64,000 nucleotides of DNA from Moniliophthora roreri (Eukaryota; Basidiomycota; Agaricomycetes; Agaricales; Marasmiaceae), in assembly GCA_001466705.2 (NCBI GenBank), contig LATX02000133.1:1-64000 (forward strand), written 5' to 3'. Below, piece by piece: positions 10,533-22,747 of the stretch; the first letter of the stretch is position 1, and every line of letters begins with the position of its first letter. A program made the position numbers and the translations under genes. The notes beneath the pieces are model-generated. The model saw only the letters and a list, made by a program, of their open reading frames with translations, ran no database searches and was not told the origin of the DNA.

Positions 10533-12430
10533 ACCCTTCTTGGTGCACTTAAATGTCCCACCTTCACCATCCTCAGAACCAGAATCCATTGGTTCATCTG
10601 ACTCACCCTCCCCTTTGCCTTCATCCATTTGATGGCTGGTAGCAATCTTCCTCTTCTTCTTTGAGGTACTATCCTTGATAACTTGTTCAGTAATGGAAAT
10701 CAGTTGAGAATGATACTTCCAAAGTGCATTGAGAAAAGTGTCCAGAGAAGGTGGATATCTGACACATGGTCCCATTGAAGGGCAGATGAAATCCATTGCA
10801 GTGTCAGGGCTCATCAGGGCAGGATAAACCAATGTTGGTCCATCAAGTTTACCTGCCATGGCTCAAACCATTCAGCCATACATATTAGTTTTTTGGCAGT
10901 TTGGCATAATACCTTTGGTACAAGGGTGTTTTTTGGCGGTTTTCTGGGCTTCTGGCATGAGACATATTAGGTAAATTTGGCCAAAAAATCAGTGATTTGG
11001 CATGAGACATCAGCCCAAAAATCTCCCAAATTCAGTGGTCCTGGATGAGGGCACTTGGGGGAATATCAGAGGTTCTGGAGAGTCACACTTTGTGACATTG
11101 GACTTGGCTTCACAACTTGTCCCACTACAGTACTCTACAACAAATGCTCAAATATCTCAAAGTCCAGTCCTCCCTTGCCCTCCCAATCATTATCCATATC
11201 TAAAGAAACATCTTTGGCACCTTTCCTCTCATGGGTTGGCTCAGTTTCATCTTCAATACTTTGGCTGGCCACATCCATTTCCCCTCCTTCTGACTCTTCC
11301 AAATCACTCGCATTCTCACCCACACCCATTTCTACTCTTTCAGTCACCTCAGAATCCAAAATCTGAATCTTGTTAGGTGAGGTAGAGGCTGTAGCTGCTG
11401 GCTTGTAACTATGGGAGTCAGCATTGTCCACTGATGTACTGGCACCAACCACAGGCATCATCTGGTGATGTTGTTGGAGGTGGGAGAAGTTGAGGTTGTA
11501 CTCATTGATTATGGTTGAGGTGGTGAGATTCTTGAGTCCATCAGTAACAACATCAGGTACCAGTAAGTCCCCTTCTTCGAGTTTTTGCTAGTTTGAATCC
11601 AATTCATAAATGTGATATTCTTTCAGGCTCTTCATAAGAGTATTGATGTCATTTGTCAAGTCTGGCAGTGCATGTTTTGTACCAATGTCTACTCCAAGGG
11701 CACCCTTCATCATGTTGGCTAAGTGGCAAAGAGCAGGAACACATGGCACAGTCATATTTAACCACTCTCATGACACATTACTCCCATGAGCCTTGTAGTA
11801 TGACTATGTCCTTTTTCTCAGTATCTAGCTCTTAGTACAGCATGTACATTGTTACACACCTTAATCCAGAAATTGAAATGCTCTTGCATGAGATCCACTT
11901 CTACCCATGAATTTGGATTCCCCAAGAGGTTGAGCAGCCAGTTATTCAGCACAATTGCTCTGCAACAACACATTGTGAGTACTAGTCAGAGGATAAAGAA
12001 GGAAAATATCATACCTGACTGCTGGTGGCCATATGACAGAGAGGTTATGAATGAGGATGACCATTTCATGGGCATATTTTGTCTGACTGTTCACACAAAA
12101 GCTCAAAGCCCAAGTCTTGAGAACAAGGACCATGCAACCAGAGTCTCCTGCCTTAACAGCATTGGAGAACTCTTTTGATAGCAAGGCATCTTGCATGAAT
12201 AAAATGGTGTTCTCATATACCATGTTGCCATCGGAGATCCCTTCACTATGTTGACTCCTGAGATGATTGACAGTCTGAACATTTGTGTAGGTGTCAAAGA
12301 TCTGGGTTGCATGTTTGTAAAGGGTACTCCATTTCTTTGTATCTCTTGCATATTCCTCTGGTGATGTTTTTCCAGATATGAGCATTAAGCAATGCAAAAC
12401 CCATGTGTTGAAGATACTCAAAAACCTATG
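10533..12430 (-). pseudogene. DUF6589-type protein, degraded
   Basis: Minus-strand remains of a protein family common in Agaricomycetes and of unknown function. The clearest block (12421-11590) has the conserved run around FSNAVKAGDSG, VLKTWALSF, KYAHEM and IIHNL-like sequence, then in a second frame LNNWLLNLLG, VDLMQEHFNFWIK and CHEWL. Family membership is from memory of the pattern, not a search. The C-terminal part (10859-10533) is Lys- and acidic-rich and ends in a TGA just beyond the insertion of element C. Several stops and frame changes are present, so it is not functional. Another acidic stretch (11461-11135) lies between the blocks. Confidence 0.65.
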
Positions 12431-13152
12431 TCTCTACTGTGAAAACACAAGGCCTGTGGTGCCAAAATACCCCTGAAAAAGGTATATATAAGTTCTTGAT
12501 TCTCAGTTTTTGTTTGTGAGTTGGTTTGGTGTGGTTCACTGTTACTGCAACATTAAGAATAATTCCCAATGTCTTGCTCAGTAGTTCAGAGATGAATGCC
12601 TTCAAAACAACTTCTCAAATCAAGATTGGTGTTTGTTTGGTATAATATTTATTGGTTTGTAGTTTTATTAATCACTTTGAAAGCAAATACTGGTATAGAT
12701 TTCCAACCAGAAACTGCCCAAAGAATAAACTTCTTCTAAGTGAGAACAAAGGTACCTCTTGTACCTGAATATAGCTCTCTTAGCTATGTTCTGCAATGAT
12801 TCTCAAGAGGACAAATCTTCTAGACACTGCTAGCCTGAAACCCTCTCTGATTCATGTTGAAACACCAGACTATACTAATGCATGTCAGCTGCCCTCTTAG
12901 TAGACTGATACAATATTTCTCTTATCAGAAAACATGCCTCTTGTGTTAAAAACTAAGCTCTTCCTAGCTTTTATTTATATCTCTGGTTTGGGTTACAATC
13001 TCAGGTCTCAACTAGCCTGTGCCTCTTGCACAACTAAATAAGCTAGAGCCTGAAGTGGTTGAAAAATACTGATTGCCGGTAGCTCTTCTACCTGAACAAC
13101 AATGTCATACACTCTGGTAATCAGTGGGCAGTATCTTTCCTGCTTTCCACCT
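12431..13152 (-). repeat. LTR-like sequence, partial
   Basis: No gene. On the minus strand it carries a TATA-like ATATAAATAAAAG near 12975 and AATAAA-type signals near 12640, as in an LTR. Ends were not identified. The right edge is the start of the Y LTR. Assignment as an LTR is an inference from composition and signals. Confidence 0.35.
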
Positions 13153-14667
13153 TGTTAGGACTATGCAAGAGGAAAGGGACAAGGACAAGTACAGCTGAAC
13201 AGCAAGGAGAATACCATATGAGGATCACTATACAGAAGAGGAGGGTTTGCTGAAGCTATCAGCAACAGCACTACTGAACTATGGAAACCTGGTAATATGC
13301 CAATTTTATAAACTTTTCAAATTCTNGATTCCGAACCTAGATACCTATATACCGCACAGAGAGCCTAGCTCAAGTTGTGCTTCCAATACCTGAGATTGTA
13401 TTTATTAGTGACCCACATACCTATATATGGTATGGGATTACTGTTGTGACATGGGACTGAACCTATATACATTCATTTTGTGATTTTTTCTGTGACCAAT
13501 ACGATATATCCCTATTATTATAATTTTATTCTAGATATTTGTTTCAGCAGTATATAAGGACAGCCATTTTGTAGGTGGGAGCAAGAGGAATCTGCCCCAC
13601 CACTACACAATATTTGTATATGGCTATTGTTTGTGTAGAGAAATCACATCTGATCAGATTTTCCTCCTCACATCAGGCTCTAGAGACTCAGAGTAGACCT
13701 AGTTGAGATATAAGACTATATACCAAACTTGATAGTGATGGCAAAGCCAGATATTTGTTCTGCACTTTAGCGAATAGTCTTTTTCAAGGCAAGAGAAGAC
13801 TTTGTATCAGAAAGTTTTGGTAGCTTTCTGGAGGCAGCTAGTGTTTTGCTAGTGTCAACACATCTTAGAGAGGGCTCAGGCTACAAGAGTAGAAGTTTTC
13901 CTGCTTAAGTGTGTTCTAAATTGAGTAGACACATCTTAGAGAGGGCTCAGGCTACCAGAGTAGAAGTTTTCCAGCTTAAGTGCATTACAGATCACAACCA
14001 AGAGGGTTGTATCCAGTACAAGGGGTACTGTAGTCTTTGATTACTTGAGTTATCACTTCAGGGTAGTCTTACCATCACTTCAGCACAATTAGCTGTTGTA
14101 TTTAGGCTTGATTGAGAGAGTAGAAACCAGAAAAACACACAATAAAACAATTTATTTAAACAAATATACCTTCATAGTCTCTACATCAATAACCAAATAC
14201 ACACTTATTTGAAATCATGAAGATCAAATAGAGTCTAAGTGCAGTAACTCTGATTATGCCAAACCACACTCTGCACATCACCACACACACACATAGACAA
14301 TAGGAGACAGGATCTGATTAACAGATCAGCTCTTTGTGTAGCACACTCAAGTGGTATTACCAGCCGAGATGAAGGGTCTCTGCACAAGTGAGGATGAGAG
14401 CAAGTAGAGATGAGGAGAGCATAGAACAATGTTAATTTTCCACTTGGGGTATACTGGTAGAATACAGTAGTTTATACCTATTGGGAGAGAATACAATGTG
14501 AAGACTGTATGTAGTCCATGAGGACAATGACCAAGATGTCACTACAAGAAAACATGTTGTAAGATGTACAATGGCGGAGATTAATGGAACATGTAGGCTA
14601 TGACAAAAGAGACATGTAAGCAGGTCTTGTATAGGTCATGGCCGAGCCGAGTCATATGAGCATAACA
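13153..14667 (+). repeat. Family Y long LTR, copy 1
   Basis: Starts TGTTAGGACTATGC and ends ATAACA, about 1.5 kb with an N at 13326. It contains a TATA box (GTATATAAGG near 13551) and an AATAAAAC signal near 14140. A shorter copy with a 1.1-kb internal deletion lies at 46064-46508, and an inverted part at about 46876-47765. The two sides of the N may come from different contigs. It shares TATA-region and CTAAGTGCAGTAACTCTGAT motifs with family X, so the two families are related. Confidence 0.65.
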
Positions 14668-14728
14668 GTATTCCCCCCTTAGGCTCTAACCCTGGAGGAA
14701 CATTATAGAAAAGGAAATAAGTGGAACA

Positions 14729-15533
14729 ATGGAGAAGAATAATATGGAAGATGATGGAAGGAAAGTGTCATATGGCTGCAGAAAAGGGAAACATATAAGA
14801 GGAAAGACCAAAAGGACCTTGACTCCATTGCAATCCCCTCATGAAGTCCAACCATGCAATGTTGGCCAAAGCCTCTTCAAGCACTCAAATCAGTGCTGAC
14901 AGCTACAAGACTGCAGAGGAGTACCCCGCTTCCAACATCTCTGACCTCGGCGGCCACACATATCCTTGGCTGACTCACACTTGGAACAATCCTGAGGTTC
15001 TCAGGACAATGTCACTGAATATGCCAACAGTTGAATTCCTGGCCAAGGTTCCTGAACCTAAATACCCCCCTCTTCCTGTCTGCAAACCCAGTGAAAGTGC
15101 CACTCTCCACTCGGCTCATACAGGAGTGGTGAATGCTGTGCAGAGCTGAATCAAGAAGGAGTAGCTGACCACAGTAGAAGCCTGGGAGGAGCAGCTCACT
15201 GAATGGAAGCAGTGGTGGGTTGCGTATGAGGAGATTGAGAATGGGCAGATTTTGGTGTGGCTGGAGGTGGTTCACAAAGCTGAGAAGGAGGAGAAGGAAG
15301 AGAGGGAGCAGGCTGAGCATGCTGAGAAGGAGAGAGTAGAGAAGGAACAGGTGGAGAGGTTAAATTGGGAATGAGAAGAGTGTGCTCATGTGAGGAGAAT
15401 GACACTGGCAGCAGGTGGGGATGATGACAGAATGTACAAGATGCCTTATGCAAAGCAGTCAGTCGAAGGGAAGAAGGGTAAGAGAGCCACCAATTTTTGA
15501 TTTGATGGTGTTGAAGTACCCTCCCCAGGTGCT
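14729..15533 (+). pseudogene. Gag-like protein after the Y LTR, broken
   Basis: The reading frame begins MEKNN just downstream of the LTR. A one-base difference near 14838 shifts the frame relative to the copy at 46570-46875, which is open through the same place. After HTYPWLT and TWNNPE blocks, a highly charged coiled-coil stretch follows (15175-15370, rich in Glu, Lys and Trp). Its TGA and TAG stops are all explicable as CGA-to-TGA or TGG-to-TAG. It stops where a CACTA end is inserted. The role as Gag is inferred from position; I do not recognise the domain. Confidence 0.5.
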
Positions 15534-15560
15534 TCCACTACATACAAGGTGTTCTTTTAC
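15534..15560 (+). mobile_element. CACTA-type terminus, other end not found
   Basis: CACTACATACAAGGTGTTCT here is the same terminal sequence as the left end of the complete CACTA element at 24635. The sequence inside differs. No matching inverted end was found in the following kilobases, so this is a truncated or larger element. Confidence 0.55.
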
Positions 15561-16321
15561 ACCCCTTTTAGCACAAATAATACTTATTGAAGATATAGTA
15601 TTTCCAGATTTAGAAGACACTCAAGAAATAATTAAAATTCTCTATATTTATTGAGCATACTATATGGTGGAAAACCATCCTACAACTTTAGCTTTTGGAA
15701 ACATTCTCCACACATGAAGAAACAGAATTTTCATTCAGGTAATATCACTCAAAGACACCAAAAACTAACCACCTTTCCCTGAGTGGTAAATGCCTCAAGA
15801 ACATAGAAAACTTGAGATGTCTTACTGCTTCCAAAAGTTGTCAAGTACTGGAAATATTTAATGTATTGTATTATCAGGAAGATCAATGGAAAATAGGGCA
15901 TTTTCATTGCATGAAGAGTCTGCAAGGACAGGCAGAATACATCCACTTTTACCATCATTGTCTATCAAATAATACCTGTCAAGAACCCTGTATTGCCGAG
16001 GCCTCTTCATGCCTGGATGTCTGGAGCCAGATATCTGAACATCTGGAGAAGTTGTCCTCTGGATATCCAGATTCAATCCAACTCTAGACTAGAGGGCCAA
16101 GCCAGCATATTCTTTGGTCTTTTGAGAACACATTTCTGTTAGCAGGAAGAAGGACGGATGCAATACCTTAAGGCCTTATAGTTGGAGGAGGGGCATCATA
16201 CATTTGCAGTAGAGATCGTGACATGTTCAGTGAACAAAGGGACTTCAGATAGATGCAATACATCATGCTGATGTTATGCATGTACATAGGTATCAAGAAA
16301 TAGGGTATCAAAGATCAAGAT
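15561..16321. other. No recognisable gene
   Basis: AT-rich sequence with only fragmentary open frames on both strands (for example 15812-16087 plus and 16076-15858 minus). I cannot name anything in it. It may be the interior of the CACTA-like element that starts at 15534. Confidence 0.4.
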
Positions 16322-16881
16322 TGTTATGTTACTTGCACAGCAACAACAACTAACACCACAATGACATAGTGGCACTTAAAAAGGTTCAAGTTTGAGAGTC
16401 GAGTCACTAGTGAAGCTAGGTTCAGAAGGTCGTTTGTTGGCTAAGACACAAGTTGATTAACTAGGTCAAGCTGAGGAGCTTAGACCCAGTACTGTCTACC
16501 TTTTATACACATTTTGTATCTAGTCGTTTGTACTACAAGAAACGTCCTAGAATATGATGTCACAGGGGAAATGGAATAAAGTAGAAACCTATAGAATAAA
16601 AATGACATCGGATGATGTTATTAAGAACAGGATAGAAATGAAAAGAATAATGAAATCGTAACGATGTCATCAATAGAAAGAAATAGAAAGAAATAGAAGA
16701 AAAATAGATAAGATATACCTGAAATGGGAACTGGGAAGGTGTAATTGTCCAGATGTCAATGAGAAGCATATGAAGTAAGAAAGTGCTCAAAGAGGCACTT
16801 GGAGAGGTGTTAGTACAGGGAAGAAAAAGTCTGTGTAGTGGGAAAAGATAAAGTCTGTGATGGAAGAGGAAATTTGTAACA
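16322..16881 (-). repeat. Solo LTR of the B family
   Basis: TGTTATG...TGTAACA, 560 bp, with the perfect 5-bp duplication AAGAT (16317-16321 and 16882-16886). It is the same family as 9804-10308 and the 3' LTR of element B. Confidence 0.9.
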
Positions 16882-16904
16882 AAGATTGTACTAAGCTGCC
16901 AATA

Positions 16905-18050
16905 TGAACTCTTGCTTGTTTAAAAGAGTGACTGCTGCTTCAATAACTGGAAGAATATCATTGTGTCAGGCTGTTTTGGATGCAAATTCAAAGATTTCTT
17001 GGTGTACTTGACCACCTGGTGAAAGTAGACAGATCAGAAATGCATTTCTTCCCCTTCTTGGTGTGATCAACTTCTTTGTCTGTTTCCTCCAGTACCGGAA
17101 AGAGAGGATTGCAGCTGCAACGGGAACTGACTTCTCGGAGGATGATTTACATTGTCTACTTCTCAAGAACTTGGATTTCTCTTTGATCTGGTTGAACACA
17201 TAGAGAGAGGTGGCATTTGAAGCTCCATATGTTGGTGGTTATCTCAATGTGAAAATATTGGGCTGTGTTTCCTACATTCCTGTTATGGAAAAGTACTGCA
17301 TTCCTCTCTGCTTAAGTTGGGGCAAAAGAGCTGGCGATGCCAGTCGGATGCCTGCTATCCTCCTCCCATATGCACCCTCTGACAGAGATGTCATTGAGAT
17401 ACTACCTGCCCAATTGCTACAAGAAATCCCTCCTACACTGCTGACGTCCCATGTCCCAACACCCTCCCCTCCCACACCCCTCTGTAAATCCAGCACTGCA
17501 GTGTCACCCACACATCCAGTTCAGTCAGGTTCTGCTCAGGGGTCAAGTGAAGATTCCTCAGTGCCTTCCATTTATCCAGGCTCTGGTCAGATGTCAGGTG
17601 AAACTATAGACAGCTTCTTTCAACAAAGAGAAAGGGTGTGTCAAGATTATCTTAACTGAGAGACTGGTGTCAAAAAGCAGGCTAGGCTTCAGCATGAGGT
17701 TCATGCACAGAAAGATCTACCTCCAGAACATCAAGGAGCCCAGGTATATATCTGGGAGGATGAATGCAGCTTTAGGGTTCAGACACCTGCAGGCTGATCA
17801 AATTATGAATGGCTGTGGGACCACTATAGACCTAACCAACACTAGTATGATTCTGCTTATGATGAGTGGGATTGCTGCACCGAATTTGATCCTATGGATG
17901 AACCAGAAGATAACTGGAGTACAGATGACACTGAGGATGATCTATCATTGGATGAAGCATGTGGTGCCGCAATGACTCTCATCACAGTGGGTAGAACCCT
18001 CTGCACTCAAGCCAGAAAAAGGATAAAGAAAGGGGGTGATCTGGTGTAGA
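16905..18050 (+). pseudogene. Unknown protein, about 380 codons, degraded in one frame
   Basis: One reading phase runs from about 16905 to TAG 18048-18050. It is interrupted by in-frame TGA and TAG codons near 17009, 17201, 17657, 17801 and 17845, each explained by CGA-to-TGA or CAG-to-TAG. The middle (17210-17659) is a clean 149-codon stretch with a conserved-looking FEAPYVGGYLNVK segment and a Ser/Pro linker. The C-terminal part is acidic, with YDSAYDEWDCCTEFDP. I have an impression of similar acidic ends in mushroom multicopy proteins but cannot name a family. The 3' end overlaps the left arm of an inverted repeat. Confidence 0.5.
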
Positions 18051-18416
18051 CTCTAGGTCAATACAATGTTGAACTCAACAGACACAAAGTCAATGCCTAG
18101 CCCAAATGACCAAGTTAGTTAAGCTACTGAGATATGTACAAGAGGTACTTGCCTAGCCCAAATGACCAAGAGGTCAAGATGGGGAACTAGGCTACAAAAG
18201 GTCCAGTATAAATACAAGGAGTCAGTCTTGGCAAAAATAACTGATGGAAATGGAAGAATGATCTGGAAGGAAACCCAGGTGGAATGGAATGTTCTATGGA
18301 AGGGTGGCTGTGGTAGTATAAATATGGTAAGTAATTGGATAAATAGATAAGAGATAAAAGATAAGATAACTGGACTTAGAAGAGAATGAAAGGAAAAAGC
18401 TATGCTCTATCACAAA
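17972..18416. repeat. Left arm of a 445-bp inverted repeat
   Basis: Matches in inverted orientation 20814-21110 joined to 24271-24420. This arm still has the uninterrupted TTAA site (near 18119-18122) at which the Harbinger element entered the other arm, so it serves as the empty site. Confidence 0.85.
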
Positions 18417-18556
18417 GTGGCACCAGTGGATGATCAGCACAGAAATGAGATTTACATTGGAGATAATGCCTCTATCCCCTCACCCACACCCCAGGACTCG
18501 GTAATATGTTGAACCTAGAAAAGACCCACTTTTATTCATTTTACACTATTTCTGAA

Positions 18557-20262
18557 TTGGAACACTTTAATATGACATGAGATAATGGGTAATAAGGACT
18601 ATAGTGAGCCCAGTCTGCTAGTCATTGCCTTAGAGAAGCTGTGGTACCTTAGAAAGTATGAAAAGCTATATGATACGCTATACAGAGGTGTCTAAGCTGT
18701 ACTTTCTGACCTATCTATGTATCAGATCCAAAAGCAGATCACTCCCGAAACCTGTAGGGAATCTAACTATGGCCCAATGAATGCATTGGCTAGTTAACCA
18801 AGCTCTCAAAGTGCTATCAATGGGATTTTAACTTCTACTTTACTTTTCTATGACATCTGCAAAGTGCAAGCTGCAGTCAAACAGTACAGAGGTACTTAGA
18901 GGAGACATCAAAACAGAAAGACAACTTAGAACAGGAACAATCATAGAACGATCCTCCTCCAAAGTCAATATACAGATCAGAGTCAAAGCAGGCGATCTCT
19001 TAATAAAGAATTCACTAGCAGCTAAACAATATGTGATAAGTGAACTAGGTACAAAGACTGCTCAGAAAGACAGAAATCACTTCTGAAGGACATCCACTAC
19101 CTACAGACAGATACAATGAGACATATGAAGAATATCTAACATGCAAGAAATCCTAAATAAGACTGAGCATGCATTGTCAAAGGAGATAGGAACAATAACA
19201 GTGTGTTCCAACCTTGGAAACTTTGGCATCTAGGCCACTGCCGATGTGCAGATACTAGAAAAGGGAAATGCTGTCAAAAGACAGGACAGATACAGCCATC
19301 TGCTCATAGATACCTGACTTAGAAAAGAGAAAATACAAATTATAGAATCTAGAACACCTGGAAACATAGATACCTGCACAGCTATGGTTGGATACCCTAG
19401 TGGCCAGACTCTGGGACATCTGAATAATCCCTCTTTTAGTATCTCAGTCACTCATTTGTCATTTCCTGAATTATTGGACATTATTTATAATTTTCTGTAG
19501 ATATATTCCTTGGACTGTATATAAGGACAGCTAGATATTTGTACATACTCAAGTAACTCTGCCCCCTCTGATTGTGAATACATGAAAAGTTTGTTTGGTG
19601 TATAAATTTGTGTGCCATTCCAGTTTTGCTTCCTCACTACAGGCCCTGGAGATTGGTCCTGAGTGACTCTAGAGAGATAGAAATCTGATAATGAATTTGC
19701 GTTGCAAGAGATAAGAGTGACATCTTGAGTGTGTTATAGCACTTTTCTAAGAGAAACTTTACACCAAGAAGGAGCCTTGGGCACTTGGAGTGTGGCCTGT
19801 GTGTGTATCAGGTTGTGACACACTTAGAGTCTTAGCAAGAGGTGTGCCTGTGCTGAACTCTTTGTAGAAATTGGTCTAGGACCTTTTCCAGTACACTGTG
19901 TGCTGTAGTTATCTTGAAGAAGTCTTGAACTCCGTAGGGTCAGACTATATCAGCTATTGAGTCTTTGTACAGGACTGTAGCTCTTGTGTTTGTGCTTTGT
20001 GCACCGTGTTCTTTGTGTTTTGTGTGTGTGTTTGTGATATAAACCATTTTAAAACCATATATACTCCTCTGGAGGTGAACACTTTGAAGTAGAACACTTC
20101 AATAAGAGAGAATCAACCTAGCTAAGAGTTTTGTTGGCATTCTAAGTGCAGTAACTCTGATCATGTTGATCCACACTTGCACAACAAACTGAGTTAGACT
20201 TTTGGAGGTTATCTTTTTGGGTAGTTTTCCACTAGTCTTATCTTAGACAAATTATTGTGTCC
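18557..20262 (+). repeat. Family X long LTR, copy 1
   Basis: About 1.7-kb LTR-like repeat with a TATA box (GTATATAAGG near 19518) and downstream TGTTTGTG-rich sequence. Related copies lie at 45493-46063, 58659-59922, 60968-61588 and 63929-64000. It is followed by a short Gag-like start (20295). Exact LTR ends are not clear. It sits between the two inverted-repeat arms. Confidence 0.55.
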
Positions 20263-20294
20263 AATTGTCCAAGTTGGACATCGAAGACAAGCCA

Positions 20295-20363
20295 ATGGCA
20301 GAGCTGGAATCCTCTAAATCTAGTAAAGAGGCTCAGGCTGGCCCTTCTAATGCCAGTAATTAA
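20295..20363 (+). pseudogene. Short Gag-like start after the X LTR
   Basis: ATG followed by 22 codons rich in Ser, Lys, Glu and Ala (MAELESSKSSKEAQ), then TAA. By position, just inside the LTR, it is probably the first residues of a Gag. Nothing downstream to 20813 can be followed. Confidence 0.3.
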
Positions 20364-20813
20364 GGCATATTATGCTGCTCTCAATTGTATACTTGCTTTA
20401 TTATCTCATATCTTTTCTTCTTTGGCTGCTACTCACCATTCTTTCAGGCTTCATTATTGCCTGGTTAGTCCATCTCAACAGTATGCATGCCTGGCTAGAG
20501 AGAGACATCTCTTTTCTCTTCTCTTGCTCCAGGAACTGTGCAATTCCAACCTTTTATTGTTGTGGCAGACTATATTAACTCATTCTCTACTTTCTTAACT
20601 ATCCTTCACTATTCTCTATAGCCAACTTGCTCTTTTCTTATATCCCAGCTACTTAGAAAGTTTATGTAACTGTATATACGATTAAAATCTTAACATCTTC
20701 TACTACCCTGGTGACATACATGGGATACCAAATTGAGGATGCTTGGGGAGGGAGTTGAACCTCAGTCTCTGTGTTCATTTATTTTCTGGAACTAAATCAT
20801 TGAACAGAGGGCT
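20364..20813. other. No recognisable gene
   Basis: Short hydrophobic open frames only. I see no domain. Confidence 0.4.
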
Positions 20814-21110
20814 TTTGTGATAGAGCATAGCTTTTTCCTTCCATTTTCTTCTAAGTCCAGTTATCTTATCTTCTATCCCTTATCTATTTATCCAATTACT
20901 TACTATATTTATACTACCACAGCCACCCTTCCATAGAACATTCCATTCCACCTGGGTTTCCTTCTGGATCATTCTTTCATTTCCATCAGTTATTCTTGCC
21001 AAGACAGACTTCTTGTATTTATACTGGACCTTTTGTAGCCTAGTTCCCCATCTTGACCTCTTGGTCATTTGGGCTAGGCAAGTACCTCTTGTACATATCT
21101 CAGTAGCTTA
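20814..21110. repeat. Right arm of the inverted repeat, first part
   Basis: Inverted copy of about 18120-18416. The remainder of the arm lies beyond the Harbinger element at 24271-24420. Confidence 0.85.
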
Positions 21111-21308
21111 GGGCCTGTTCAGTAAAAAAAAGCTGCAGCTTTTTCGCAGCTTTTTGACAGCTTTTTGCTCACGGCTTTTTGTGACAGGGTAGTGACTAGT
21201 TAGTGATGTTGATGTGACTGTAGCGTAACTGCAAATTTGCCGCATCTCCTCTTAACATCTTTGCACTCGCTAGTATTGATCCTCTCTTGCTTCAACCAGA
21301 GCATTAGC

Positions 21309-22739
21309 ATGGGGAGGAAAGGTACCAGCTCTGTAAATGCCAAGAAAAAGGCCAAGCCTTCTGCAACCAACGAGAAGAAACCACATGCTGTATGGTCTGA
21401 GGCCAATGAAGAAAATCTTCTCGAAGGACTTGTTTAACGTCGGTCCAGAATCTCAGAGGGGGGGAATTTCAGGCTTGCAGTATTTAATGAGGTTGCTGAG
21501 ACACTCAATCCGCCTGCCAGTGGAGGGGATAAGGTGGGGAAAGGATGCAAGGACAAGTACGGCACTGTACGTGACATCCTATTCATTTTTGACAGCTCTA
21601 ATCATTTTTTCTGATTTGCAGATCAAACACAACTGGGAAGAAGTCATCAAGATTAATCATAAGTCTGGATGGCCTCCATGGGACCGGCAGCTTGGTGCAA
21701 ATATCACACCTGAACATGAGAACAACTGGAACGAGTATGTTAAGGCCAACCCGAAGGCAGCTTCTTTCCAGAACAAGGGCTACAAGTACCAGAAATATTT
21801 TGATGTGCTTATGCCTCTTGATACTGCTCTTCCAAAGCAGTTGAATATATGTCGTATTGGCAGGAAGAAGGCTGAGGCACAGGACAGTGATGAAGAGGAT
21901 GATGGAGGAAAGTCAATGTCTGATGGAGCTGAAGAGAGTGTGGGGAATGCAGGTGAAGTGGAAGAGGTGGCAGGAGAGCAGAAAAAGTCCCATTCAGATG
22001 CACCACTCACTTAGAGAGTCAGTGCTGAGTGGGACTTCACCCTGATGAGTCAGCAGCTTGGAGCTGCAGATGGAGATAGATCTGACCCAGCTGTAGCTAT
22101 GGTAAGTGTATTATATCATGAAACAATATTCTATTCACCAGTTTTCTACAGCAATTGCTAGCATATAGACCCATACAGCTGTCCAGAGAACCATCAAATA
22201 TGTCAATCTCCACCACCACATCTGATCCAGCTAGTACTGGCCAAAAGCGTGGTGCATCGGAGACACCACTCCCTAAGGAGAAGACCTTGGAGAAGTGTAT
22301 CAAATCACAGGCCCCTGTTACACCTGTTCCATGTCATGAACGTCCATCAGCCTCCTCTGACCACCGTGCCAAGGCTGCTACAGCACTTGAGCAAATAGGC
22401 AGTGGTGTTACTGAGTTCAATCAGCATGCTTTTGCTCTGTTTGGCTCAGCTGGTAGGGAACAGAATAATACCCCTGGGCGTCTTGCTGGTGCTATTAAAG
22501 CTATGGATAACGAAAAGGTTTGGCTACCATTGGATCTCCGACTTCAACTTCAGGACTTGTTGGAGAAGGATAAGGCTGCAGTTGTAACATATTGCAATAT
22601 GGATCCAAATGACAAGCTACTTCGAAGGAGATGGATTCTCCGAAAGCTTAATGTTTCTGTTCCTAATGGTCATGACCTACTTTCAGATACTTTGCTACCT
22701 ATTACTCCACTTGATTACTATCTTCCTTCATTCAACTAG
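21309..22739 (+). pseudogene. Harbinger Myb/SANT-like DNA-binding protein
   Basis: Accessory protein that in PIF/Harbinger elements binds the terminal repeats and helps transposase enter the nucleus. From ATG 21309 there is a Lys-rich start and then the SANT-like block around VWSEANEENLL, NFRLAVFNEVAETL and GCKDKYG. An intron at 21567-21621 leads to IKHNWEEV...WDRQLGANITPE. The acidic middle reaches a second intron at 22102-22151, after which the C-terminal region stays open to TAG 22737. Both introns restore the frame, supporting the model. Two stops break it: TAA at 21435-21437, explicable as CAA, and TAG at 22012-22014, explicable as CAG. Confidence 0.85.
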
Positions 22740-22747
22740 GTAGTCTG

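Noticed and set aside
15196..15453. Pro/Ser-rich minus-strand frame
   Set aside because: Antisense of the Glu/Lys-rich coiled-coil stretch of the Y Gag.
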